NCBI GenBank assembly: GCA_947450015.1
Contig: CANFUB010000030.1
Coordinates: 1-15,870, forward strand
DNA: 15,870 bases
From: Bacteroidota bacterium
GTDB taxonomy: Bacteria > Bacteroidota > Bacteroidia > NS11-12g > UBA955
Direction of reading: 5' to 3'
Position 1 is the first letter of the stretch; the number at the start of each line of letters is the position of its first letter. Shown here in pieces: positions 10,801 to 15,870 of this stretch. Under the pieces are notes generated by a model. That model did not search any database. It was not told the DNA's origin and saw only the letters and a list, made by a program, of their open reading frames with translations. The position numbers were made by a program, and so were the translations under genes.

Positions 10801-11394
10801 CGCAAATTGTAAGGTTTTCGTTCCAATGGAAGCTTCAGATTTTTCAGCCTGCCATTCTAAAAGATTTACTAATGCGCTATGACCCATGGAGACACCTTTT
10901 GGTTTACCAGTAGAGCCGGAGGTATAAAGGACATAAGCAATTGGAGGGATAACCCCTGAATGAAAAGTATTAACTGTTTCATCAATCCCACAGTCGATAC
11001 CAACTAGTCCTAATTTCGCAAATAAATAGTTGTATTCATTTGTTTCATCGTTTAAATAAAAATTAATTTTTGCACTTGAAACAATTTGCTTTAATCGATC
11101 TTCTGGATAATTTGGATCGAGTGGTAAATACCCTTTCCCAGATTTTAGAATTGCTAAAACACCAATTATCATGCTAATTGAACGCTCCGCGCTAATACCA
11201 ATTAAGGGTTCATTTGGTGCAGTCGCATTGATGGAAGAGGCCCAAATATCCGCTTTGGAATTTAATTCGAGGTATGAAATGCTTTTGTTTTCAAATTCAA
11301 TTGCAATAGCGTTTGGGTGCAGATTCGCCATTGATTCAACAAGTGAATGAATGTTGTTTAAACCTTTACTGAATCTAGCTTTATCTAATCCCAT
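4816..11394 (-). CDS. Hybrid NRPS-PKS protein, A-PCP-KS-AT-ACP-aminotransferase
   Basis: A 2192-residue initiation and extension protein. The A domain (about 16-505; YTSGSTGKPKG at 157-167, lysine K499) has code D203 V204 Q207 Y246 I273 A275 Q300 V308 V309 K499, close to the proline consensus DVQ(L/F/Y)IAHVVK. PCP: S556. KS (612-1040): C784, H920 and H959. AT (about 1130-1450): GQGAQ at 1140-1144, GHSIG with S1230, and HAFH at 1326-1329, which indicates malonyl-CoA. ACP: S1558. A Q-rich helical linker (about 1624-1645) leads to a PLP class III aminotransferase (about 1680-2140) with D1945 and Schiff-base K1973. The tail (2156-2187) resembles the linker normally joining an aminotransferase to a C domain. 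No KR, DH or ER is present, so the beta-keto group is presumably aminated directly, as in MycA/ItuA. Unlike those, loading is by an amino-acid A domain rather than an acyl ligase. There is no upstream C domain, so it starts the line. The ATG lacks a Shine-Dalgarno sequence. Confidence 0.95.
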   Translation of the reverse strand: MGLDKARFSKGLNNIHSLVESMANLHPNAIAIEFENKSISYLELNSKADIWASSINATAPNEPLIGISAERSISMIIGVLAILKSGKGYLPLDPNYPEDRLKQIVSSAKINFYLNDETNEYNYLFAKLGLVGIDCGIDETVNTFHSGVIPPIAYVLYTSGSTGKPKGVSMGHSALVNLLEWQAEKSEASIGTKTLQFAPLSFDVSFQEIFSTLSTGGTLVLIDDKMRLDPLKVLEVIERHNIFRIYLPFIALQYLAEMAVSFGKFPVCLKEVITAGEQLKITPQLVQFFNHLENCTLSNQYGPTECHVVTEKLLSGNATLWPLLPNIGQPISNTQIYVLDEALNLSKDGEVGELCIAGVCLANGYLYQEDLTNEKFIKWNHPTIGPIRLYKTGDLAKFIENGEIEFLGRKDDQVKIRGNRIELGEIEVTISKQENIKQAVVIAREDVPGQKMLVAYIISNSNERNEALLRKGISKTLPDYMVPSTIVWMTEFPKTSSGKVDRKSLPKPEFSRPELGVLYKKPVSIIEKNISQIWSEILQIEKIGTDDNYFELGGNSLLAQKAVSLLKLRHNYDLPITKLYQFPTIAGIQNYLHPEKKATFSSKLKTSNKASNGGIAIIGMSGRFPGANSVEALWENLKLGKESIKFFTNEELDKNIPDSVKNDPDYVAARGIIDDADKFDAAFFGVNAKLASLMDPQQRVFMEIAWEVLEKTGHAPEVYDGIIGVYAGSGNNTYYINNVHSNQKLINQVGGFQVMSVNEKDYVASRTAYELNLKGPAVSVYSGCSTSLLAVAQASESLLNGHCDIAIAGGVSVTVPIYSGQIYQEGAMFSSDGHCKPFDDTATGTVFSDGAGVVLLKRLENAIEDGDTIYGVIKGVGVNNDGSGKGSFTAPSSEGQAGAISMALQNAKIDPSTIQYIETHGTATPLGDPIEIEGLSMAFGNQLKNQFCAIGSVKGNIGHLTAAAGVTGLIKTTLALYHKIIPASIGYSTPNRHINFENSPFYVNDSLKTWQSDAVRRAGVSSFGVGGTNVHVVLEEFENNIENSDESIGYQLITWSAKNTDSKEKYGRLLSEHLRTNKNLKIADVAYTLQTKRTDFNHRRFVVASSNADFLNQMLLENISGADSKVLIEKPDEVIFTYPGQGAQYINMGRELYENELIYKDAIDECATILLQYLNTDIRDIIFSKENNSAADEILKNTKYTQPAIFITEFALSKLWMSWGIQPTIFCGHSIGEFVGACLAGVFSLEDALHLIAMRGIIVSQLPSGSMLSVRIEEVDLQNILPKNLSLAAINSKKLCVVAGRDEDVAMFSKQLDGLEIPNRVLITSHAFHSHMMDTAVIEFKEILKKVKLNRPNKPIISTVTGTWLKDNEAIDVDYWANHLRNTVKFSAALDLISTIENPLILEVGPGNVTATLAKQHLAGSKINVFYSLERSETKTEKYTILKALGNLWLCGLKPDWNNYYKNQKRNSVMLPTYAFDRKVLWVEPADNVIDNNYKPKLENNSIFEVSKTPEIPAIQKTENMRKEKLFKKILQLLEDASGLEMSNVNPKMSFLEIGLDSLLLTQVAITFKKEFGLPITFRQLNESFATPELLIEYLDSNLPADIQAEPAANVEFNSNATPNSDSAINLIAQQIQMLTQQVALMQNKGSVSNSTNPQPGLVNNNISNSNDLSPEEAEEIKKPFGATARIEKQKVELNSKQAAFLQDFTKQYNQRTIKSKQYAQKHRATMADPRVVSGFRPLTKEIVYPLVVNKSKGSRLWDIDGNEYIDALNGFGSSMLGHQPDFIKSALINQIENGYEVGPQHALAGEVCDLICELTGHDRSALCSTGSEAVLGTMRVARTVTGRSLIVAFNGAYHGIVDEVIVRGTKKLKSFPAAPGIMPEAVQNMLILDYGTEESLKIIKERAHELAAVLVEPVQSRRPEFVPIEFLKEVRKITAASGTALIFDEVITGFRMHPGGAQELFGIKADLGSYGKVVGAGIPIGVIAGKKEFMDALDGGFWQYGDDSYPEIGVTYFAGTFVRHPLALAAAKASLTYMKEKGANLQASITAKTTRLANALNAEFEKYQLPIFVANYGSLWKVKYKEEIPYSELLFSLLRFEGIHIWDGFPCFITEAHTDSEIDTIIKMFQKSIQILIDNEFYPKNKANITNTIFNAQNPPIPGAKLGRDRNGDPAWFISDPNQPGKFLQLNISEV

Positions 11395-11435
11395 TTTTTG
11401 ATATTAAAATATGGTAAAAATAACTGGACAACCAA

Positions 11436-11466
11436 CAAAAATGGAGATATTAGAGGTAACATCAAC
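11436..11466 (-). promoter_or_regulatory. Candidate promoter of the NRPS operon
   Basis: Read on the minus strand, GTTG (11466-11463) is followed after 19 nt by CATTTTTG (11443-11436). The Bacteroidota consensus is TTTG-N19-21-TAnnTTTG, so each box has one mismatch. Transcription would start near 11430, leaving a leader of about 35 nt before the ATG at 11394. It is the best match I found in the intergenic stretch but is not strong. Confidence 0.3.
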
Positions 11467-11473
11467 CACCTCT
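11452..11473. promoter_or_regulatory. Inverted repeat overlapping the candidate NRPS promoter
   Basis: AGAGGT (11452-11457) and ACCTCT (11468-11473) form a perfect 6-bp dyad with a 10-nt spacer. It covers the -33 box and part of the promoter spacer proposed above. That position would suit a repressor or activator site. The short arms mean chance occurrence is possible; function is inferred from location only. Confidence 0.3.
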
Positions 11474-11678
11474 CGCGTATTTCTACGGTTTGAAGAAAAT
11501 ATTGTAATCATTTGTGTTTTAATAGTTAATGTCTAATTATTAAATTTAGTTTTAATGTTTAATAATAGAGAATTACTGCAATAATAATGATTTTATTAAA
11601 AATATCAAAAAGATTAATTTATCTTTTGTTGAAGGTATTTACTTTCAATTAAGCTGATTATAGAACAAAAAAAATAAT

Positions 11679-12215
11679 TTATGAGTGATTAAATTGACAT
11701 TTTAAACCAAACATTATTTCAATACCATTATAGTTCTTGTACATGCCATTTTCAAAATATGCCCCAGTAAGTCCAAGATGATAGCCCGCCTTCAAATCAA
11801 CAATAATTTTTTTACTTAAATTAATTTGGCCTCCAACAGATTGATTTGAAGAAAGGTAAGTATGGTTTTTAATGTTACTGTGATAGAGGGTAGGATTCAG
11901 TGAAAGACTTGGTGCATAATAAATTCCAAACTTTTTTGTAAAATAACCGATTTTAGGGATGGCCATAAAACTTAAATAATCTGCTTGGGTCGTTTCATTA
12001 ATAGTTCTTTGGCTATAAACCAAATTGGTTTCAATTGAAAAATATTTAGAAACGTTTGCACCAATTGAAAATCCATATAAAGGTTGGTAAATAGTAGGCT
12101 GGATTCCAATTTTATTTAAACCACCAACATATCCCAATTCTTGTGATTTAATATTATTTAAATGCATATTTACTATAAAGAATACAATTAACTGGCAAAT
12201 TTTTTTGTTTAACAT
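11679..12215 (-). CDS. Small secreted outer-membrane beta-barrel protein
   Basis: A 178-residue protein. I start it at the ATG at 12215 rather than the TTG 33 nt upstream, because this puts a classic signal peptide at the N-terminus: KK at residues 4-5, then the hydrophobic ICQLIVFFIV run, with likely cleavage around S24-Q25. A promoter -7 box also overlaps the TTG. The mature part shows alternating polar and aromatic residues and short Gly/Asn turns. It ends with a final strand finishing in a Phe close to the C-terminus (FGLKCQF), as expected of an outer-membrane barrel of the porin / OmpW-like beta-barrel superfamilies common in Bacteroidota. The exact family is not recognised. It is on the same strand as the NRPS operon but 284 bp away, so a functional link is not shown. 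Confidence 0.75.
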   Translation of the reverse strand: MLNKKICQLIVFFIVNMHLNNIKSQELGYVGGLNKIGIQPTIYQPLYGFSIGANVSKYFSIETNLVYSQRTINETTQADYLSFMAIPKIGYFTKKFGIYYAPSLSLNPTLYHSNIKNHTYLSSNQSVGGQINLSKKIIVDLKAGYHLGLTGAYFENGMYKNYNGIEIMFGLKCQFNHS

Positions 12216-12245
12216 CGTTTTAATCCATTTATTTTTTATCAAGAA

Positions 12246-12253
12246 CAAAAATA
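12246..12253 (-). promoter_or_regulatory. Possible -7 box for the beta-barrel gene
   Basis: The minus strand reads TATTTTTG, an exact match to the Bacteroidota -7 consensus TAnnTTTG. Transcription would start near 12239, about 24 nt before the ATG at 12215. No TTTG lies 19-21 nt upstream, so the -33 element is missing or degenerate and the call is tentative. Confidence 0.35.
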
Positions 12254-12451
12254 CGATTAAATGGAACTTCTTGTGTTATGACTTTATTAAATCAATTAAA
12301 CACCTTAAATTTAGGGTCTTATACTTCGTTAAATTTTCATAAAACTGCGCTTCAAAAACAAAAAAGTTAATAAGTTTTGTTTTTAACTAATTGATTTATT
12401 GAATTTTATGAGTTTTATCTGTTTTAATGGACATTTTTTGTTAATAACCTT

Positions 12452-12482
12452 TTTGGTAAATAAAATATATGAAGTATAATTG
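12452..12482 (+). promoter_or_regulatory. Promoter for the sugar-phosphate transferase gene
   Basis: TTTG (12452-12455), a 19-nt spacer and TATAATTG (12475-12482) match the Bacteroidota consensus TTTG-N19-21-TAnnTTTG with one mismatch in total. The predicted start is near 12489, giving an unusually long 5' leader before the ATG at 12769. The -7 box also contains a perfect TATAAT. Confidence 0.5.
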
Positions 12483-12493
12483 CACTATGATAG

Positions 12494-12525
12494 TGAGTAT
12501 AAAGTACTAGGTGTATTAATACTCA
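12494..12525. promoter_or_regulatory. Inverted repeat at the predicted transcript start
   Basis: TGAGTAT (12494-12500) and ATACTCA (12519-12525) form a perfect 7-bp dyad with an 18-nt spacer, immediately after the predicted start of transcription. It could be a regulator site or a 5' stem-loop on the sugar transferase mRNA. Only symmetry and position support this. Confidence 0.3.
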
Positions 12526-12768
12526 TAATCAAAACTAAAACAAACTATGACGTATCTAAAAAACAAAACACAACGCTATGATTTACTTCATTTCTGACCG
12601 GTTTTCCTTCTTAAATAAAACAAACTCTTATATAAGCTTTAAATGTTATTCATTTCTAGAATTAACATTCAAGAATTTATATAGTTTTCGTCATTACAAA
12701 CTTATTAGCAATAAATAAAACAGATAGACACATAATTTCTAAAACTAAACTTTAACTAAAACACAAAC

Positions 12769-14346
12769 ATGACTGAATCAAAAAGTTTACAACTCAACAA
12801 TTATCTTAGGTACATTAAGTTAATACTTATTGCTGGAGATTTGTTGTTTTTAAATCTATCCTATATATTTTCTTTTGTCATACTGCATGGCAATATTGAC
12901 ACTTTAAATAATAAAGACTCGCAAATATTTTTATTTGTTTCAAACATTTTTTGGCTTTTCCTATTGTATCATTTTAAGGAAAACTCAACCAGGAGACAAC
13001 ATATTGAGCAATCATTATCGAATAACTTTAAGTTGATAGTCTATCTATTTTTATCACTGACAACCTTTGCTGTTTTGTTTAAATTAACCAATATCTCACG
13101 AATGGAGTTTATTGTGTATTTTTTAAATTTTACTGTTTTTACCTTTGCTTACAGAGTTACTTCTATCATGTTTCTAAAAAAAATTAGAAAAGCTGGGAAT
13201 AATTTTAGAAATGTTGTCATAATTGGCGGTGGTGAAAATGCAAGTGAAATAAACGCTGCACTTTCAAATGATTTATCTCAAGGCTATAAAATATTAGGTT
13301 TTTTTGATGATAAAGTTGAGAGTTCAAAGGTAAAGGCTACCTATCTTGGACCTCTATCCGATGTTACCGATTATGCATTAAATCATCAAGTACATGAGAT
13401 ATATATCACACTTAAAGATTTTGACACCATTGTAATTCGTCAACTCATTAACTTCTGTGAGAAAAATCTAATTCGAATTAAGTTCATTCCAGATTATAAA
13501 TTATTTCAAGAAACAAATAAAGTTTCGATTGATTTTTACGGCAAGGTTCCAGTAATATCTTTAAGAATAGAGCCACTTGAAATACCGCTTAACCGAATAA
13601 AAAAACGCGCATTTGATATTTTGTTTTCCTTAAGTGTTATTACATTTATTTTCCCATGGTTATTTCCGATTTTAGTGCTATTCGTTAAATTGAGTTCTAA
13701 AGGTCCAATTTTCTTTAGTCAGAAACGTTCAGGTGAAGGCAACAAAAGTTTCTGGTGTTATAAATTTAGAACCATGCGCGTCAATCAAGAATCTGATGTG
13801 AAACAAGCAACTGAAAATGATTCAAGAATTACCAAGGTGGGTAAGTTTATGCGCAAAACAAGTTTGGATGAACTGCCTCAGTTTTTCAATGTTTTAATTG
13901 GCAATATGTCTGTTGTCGGTCCAAGACCACATATGTTAAAACATACCAAAGAATACTCAGAAATTATTGATAAATACATTGTAAGACACTTTGCAAAACC
14001 TGGTATTTCTGGTTGGGCGCAAACCCATGGCTTTAAAGGTGAAACCATCAACATTCAAGCAATGGAAAAGCGCATAGAGCATGATATTTGGTACATTGAG
14101 AATTGGTCTTTTTTCCTAGATATTAAAATTATTTTACTAACGATTAAAGATATGTTCAATGGATTAAGTAATCATCTTGAAATCGCGAGAAAATCAAATA
14201 CCGAAGAAAGAATTGTCGGCAAAAAACTCCCACTTCGTTTGGTACAATCTTACAGCATAGCAAATAGCTTTAATCATAAGAAGGCGTTTAAATCATTGAG
14301 AAATAATTTGAACAATTCTAGAGCACACAGAAATTTAGCAAAATAA
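12769..14346 (+). CDS. WcaJ-type polyprenyl-phosphate sugar-1-phosphate transferase
   Basis: A 525-residue inner-membrane enzyme that starts exopolysaccharide repeat units by moving a sugar-1-phosphate from a UDP-sugar to undecaprenyl phosphate. Four hydrophobic helices (about 14-38, 51-69, 86-107 and 113-135) are followed by a Rossmann-like cytosolic domain (IIGGGENA at 151-158). A fifth helix (282-307) leads to the catalytic bacterial sugar transferase domain: KGPIFFSQKR (311-320), YKFRTM (331-336), SLDELPQF with the Asp-Glu dyad D367-E368, VVGPRPHM (382-389) and PGISGWAQ (411-418). It matches the WcaJ / exopolysaccharide glycosylphosphotransferase family. E. coli WcaJ is 464 residues; this one carries an extra basic, Asn-rich tail of about 55 residues after position 470. 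Glucose is the usual sugar of close relatives, but the sugar cannot be read from sequence. It is transcribed alone up to a strong terminator. Confidence 0.93.
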   Translation: MTESKSLQLNNYLRYIKLILIAGDLLFLNLSYIFSFVILHGNIDTLNNKDSQIFLFVSNIFWLFLLYHFKENSTRRQHIEQSLSNNFKLIVYLFLSLTTFAVLFKLTNISRMEFIVYFLNFTVFTFAYRVTSIMFLKKIRKAGNNFRNVVIIGGGENASEINAALSNDLSQGYKILGFFDDKVESSKVKATYLGPLSDVTDYALNHQVHEIYITLKDFDTIVIRQLINFCEKNLIRIKFIPDYKLFQETNKVSIDFYGKVPVISLRIEPLEIPLNRIKKRAFDILFSLSVITFIFPWLFPILVLFVKLSSKGPIFFSQKRSGEGNKSFWCYKFRTMRVNQESDVKQATENDSRITKVGKFMRKTSLDELPQFFNVLIGNMSVVGPRPHMLKHTKEYSEIIDKYIVRHFAKPGISGWAQTHGFKGETINIQAMEKRIEHDIWYIENWSFFLDIKIILLTIKDMFNGLSNHLEIARKSNTEERIVGKKLPLRLVQSYSIANSFNHKKAFKSLRNNLNNSRAHRNLAK

Positions 14347-14359
14347 GTTTATCAACCAT

Positions 14360-14398
14360 AAATAAAAAAGGCCCCGAAATTCGGGGCCTTTTTTATTT
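14360..14398. terminator. Bidirectional rho-independent terminator
   Basis: A perfect palindrome centred at 14379. The stem is GGCCCCG (14370-14376) / CGGGGCC (14382-14388) with loop AAATT, flanked by six A on the left (14364-14369) and six T on the right (14389-14394). The T-run is present on both strands, so it can stop the sugar transferase transcript (24 nt after its stop codon) and the opposing glycosyltransferase transcript (35 nt after its stop codon). Confidence 0.95.
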
Positions 14399-14422
14399 TA
14401 AAGTTCAATAATTTAATTGGTA

Positions 14423-15655
14423 TCACAATATTGTAGCTACCATTTTATTTAGCATAACATCCATATTCAAAAACTTCTCGGCATACTGCCTAGCATTTTT
14501 AACCTTGGTTGAATGATCACTTTGGCAAGCTTTTAAAATAGCATCTTTTAGAATTTCATTATTTTCAGGTTTTATTACAATTCCCATATCATTTTCTACA
14601 ATGTCCTTGTATAAACTTGTTCCCTCATTGGCGGTTGCTATTACTAAGCCTCCAGCTGAAAGAATAGTTGTTAATTTACTCGGCATTACCAAATCACTAG
14701 CTTCGCTTTTTTGTAAGACTAAATGAACATCTGCTAAATTTAGGAACGCATTAAATTTATCGCTACTTTGCAAGGGCATAAATTTAAGATTATGAAGTTT
14801 GTTTGCAATTGCTCTCTCCTCTAAATTTTGCTTATAGGGTCCATTACCACAAATAATAAATTTGATATTTGTGTTGGGCAGGCATTCCATCGCGATTTCA
14901 ATAAGTGCATCGAGACCTTGTTTTTCTCCAATACTACCAGAGTATAACACAATTTTATCATCCGGCTTGTACCCCCATTCTAGCTTTACACTTGACCTAT
15001 CTAATAATGGATAAAATTTATCGGTGTCAACCCAATTCGGAAAATTGAGTACCTCTCTTTTTGACTTATCAATTATCTTATTTCGCATTCCGTTAGAAAT
15101 AGAGCTAATGGTATCAACGCGTTTTAAAATGAACTTTTCTAATCCAAATAATATTTTAAATATCAGATTTGATTGAACGACTTTGAGGTCGCGCGCAGCC
15201 TCAATTTGTAAATCTTGTATATGGTAATTTATTTTACCCCCTTTAAAAAAGCGGTAAAAAAGTGCTAGGAACCCTAAATGGAATGGTGGAGCGATACAAA
15301 AGACATGGTCATGTTTTTTCTTAAAAATGAGCGGAATTATCTGAAAAAATGCACTTGTAAAAAAACTTGCTTCGTGCAATATTCTTTTCAAACCTGAAGG
15401 TTTTGCAGGCACAAAGAATGGACAACGGTAAATCTCTAATCTACCTTCTTTTGCTATTTCTTTTTTGTAGAAATTACCTGAATAAGGCGATTGAACTTTC
15501 CAATTTGGATAATAAGGGAAAGAGGTAATAACAGTGCATTCGAAGCCATTATCGGACAACCAATTCACCATTTCGCCAGTATATTTACCAATACCAGTTA
15601 ACTCCGGAGAATAATTGATACCTATAATTAAAACCCGTTTCGTTGTATTTTTCAA
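14423..15655 (-). CDS. wcaI: WcaI-like GT4 glycosyltransferase
   Basis: A 410-residue cytosolic glycosyltransferase of the GT-B fold, close in length and motif order to E. coli WcaI (colanic acid synthesis), which transfers sugars to a lipid-linked exopolysaccharide unit. Visible family motifs are GINYSPELTGIGKYTGEM (12-29), ITSFPYYPNW (43-52), HIQDLQIEAARDL (145-157), FPNW (205-208), LYSGSIGEKQGL (237-248, donor-domain start) and MPSKLTTILSAGG (324-336, nucleotide-sugar binding region). The start must be the TTG at 15655: an in-frame TAG lies only two codons upstream, and the next in-frame ATG falls inside the conserved GEM motif. The preceding gene ends 14 nt upstream, so the two form an operon. 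The gene symbol is by family similarity; donor and acceptor are unknown. Confidence 0.9.
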   Translation of the reverse strand: MKNTTKRVLIIGINYSPELTGIGKYTGEMVNWLSDNGFECTVITSFPYYPNWKVQSPYSGNFYKKEIAKEGRLEIYRCPFFVPAKPSGLKRILHEASFFTSAFFQIIPLIFKKKHDHVFCIAPPFHLGFLALFYRFFKGGKINYHIQDLQIEAARDLKVVQSNLIFKILFGLEKFILKRVDTISSISNGMRNKIIDKSKREVLNFPNWVDTDKFYPLLDRSSVKLEWGYKPDDKIVLYSGSIGEKQGLDALIEIAMECLPNTNIKFIICGNGPYKQNLEERAIANKLHNLKFMPLQSSDKFNAFLNLADVHLVLQKSEASDLVMPSKLTTILSAGGLVIATANEGTSLYKDIVENDMGIVIKPENNEILKDAILKACQSDHSTKVKNARQYAEKFLNMDVMLNKMVATIL

Positions 15656-15669
15656 TTGCTAAATTTTAT

Positions 15670-15870
15670 CTATTGATTTTTATTTGAGGTTTGTTGTTCT
15701 TTTATTTTACAATAGATAAGTGTAAAATAAGACATTTTAAGAATGGCAAATGCAAAACCTCTGGCGCCATCTCTAAATCCTCCGAGTAGGAAAAAACTTC
15801 CTAAAAAGAACATGGGACCAATTAAAACACTTTTCATCAGTTTATATTTTAACTTTTGTTTCCAAGTAAA
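15670..15870 (-). CDS. C-terminal end of a probable GT2 glycosyltransferase (partial)
   Basis: The last 66 codons of a gene entering from the right edge, ending at the TAG at 15672-15670. The peptide has a basic stretch (KQKLKYKLMK), a hydrophobic segment (SVLIGPMFFLGSFFLL), then GGFRDGARGFAFAILKMSYF. The last part resembles the GFxDGxxGFxxAxLxAxY ending of membrane-associated GT2 glycosyltransferases of the WaaE / lipopolysaccharide core type, where a hydrophobic C-terminal helix follows the catalytic domain. The catalytic part is outside the window, so the family call rests on this tail alone. It is followed 14 nt later by the WcaI-like gene, consistent with one exopolysaccharide operon. 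Confidence 0.7.
   Translation of the reverse strand, partial: FTWKQKLKYKLMKSVLIGPMFFLGSFFLLGGFRDGARGFAFAILKMSYFTLIYCKIKEQQTSNKNQ

Larger units (their letters stand above)
11395..11678. other. Intergenic leader upstream of the NRPS operon
   Basis: An AT-rich 284-bp stretch with no gene seen. It holds a candidate minus-strand promoter with an overlapping inverted repeat near 11436-11473, described separately. It also holds a 9-bp perfect inverted repeat, ATTATTAAA at 11536-11544 and TTTAATAAT at 11558-11566, with a 13-nt spacer. This could be an operator or a chance product of the AT-rich composition. A weak AT-only hairpin (11608-11627) lies downstream of the beta-barrel gene but has no GC core, so no convincing terminator separates that gene from the NRPS operon. 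Confidence 0.6.
12254..12768. other. Intergenic region between divergent genes
   Basis: A very AT-rich stretch of about 515 bp without a convincing gene. It contains a 10-bp inverted repeat AAAAACAAAA (12354-12363) / TTTTGTTTTT (12375-12384), a rightward promoter at 12452-12482, and a long untranslated leader of about 280 nt for the sugar transferase gene. A 46-codon ORF at 12578-12718 lies in the leader but has no recognisable features. Confidence 0.6.

Noticed and set aside
11536..11566. 9-bp inverted repeat as a transposon or attachment-site end
   Set aside because: There is no transposase, integrase or target duplication nearby. The repeat is pure A/T and may be chance or an operator.
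11608..11627. AAAAGAT / ATCTTTT hairpin as a terminator for the beta-barrel gene
   Set aside because: The stem is AT only with no GC core, so it is not a credible rho-independent terminator.
12216..12248. TTG start giving an 11-residue longer beta-barrel protein
   Set aside because: It would put a charged extension (KNKWIK) before a standard signal peptide, and the TTG lies within a TAnnTTTG box. The ATG at 12215 fits better.
12578..12718. 46-codon ORF on the plus strand in the leader of the sugar transferase gene
   Set aside because: No Shine-Dalgarno, domain or membrane signal is visible, and an ORF of this length can occur by chance in such AT-rich sequence. Kept only as a remark on the leader.

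Overview
The window looks like a low-GC member of the Bacteroidota. The coding sequence is strongly AT-rich and start sites lack Shine-Dalgarno sequences. The recognisable promoter elements are of the TTTG / TAnnTTTG type rather than sigma-70 type. The sugar genes resemble those of Bacteroidota exopolysaccharide clusters. This placement is inferred from sequence character only; no marker gene is present.

Left part (1-11394, all minus strand, transcribed right to left): a hybrid non-ribosomal peptide / polyketide operon. The first gene (4816-11394) encodes A-PCP-KS-AT-ACP-aminotransferase. The second (112-4815) encodes a condensation domain, an extra C-terminal half of a condensation domain, then A-PCP-thioesterase. 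The two meet at TAAATG with no spacer. A third gene starts at position 60 and runs off the left edge; its N-terminus matches that of the second gene at the same residue positions, so it is probably another NRPS. The domain logic predicts an amino acid starter (proline-like code), one malonyl extension without ketoreduction, transamination of the beta-keto group to a beta-amine, condensation with a second amino acid, and either thioesterase release or transfer to the third protein. The unit formed would be a beta,gamma-diamino acid, or a 3-amino-3-(pyrrolidin-2-yl)propanoyl group if the starter is proline.

Middle (11395-12768): two AT-rich intergenic stretches flank a small secreted outer-membrane beta-barrel gene (minus strand). 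The first stretch carries a candidate promoter with an overlapping inverted repeat upstream of the NRPS operon. The second carries a good TTTG-N19-TAtaaTTG promoter pointing right, followed by a leader of about 280 nt.

Right part (12769-15870): exopolysaccharide genes. A plus-strand WcaJ-type polyprenyl-phosphate sugar-1-phosphate transferase converges on a minus-strand pair: a WcaI-like GT4 glycosyltransferase and, upstream of it, the C-terminal end of a probable GT2 glycosyltransferase. One very strong, almost perfectly symmetrical terminator hairpin between the convergent genes can serve both directions. No RNA gene, CRISPR array or mobile element was recognised.
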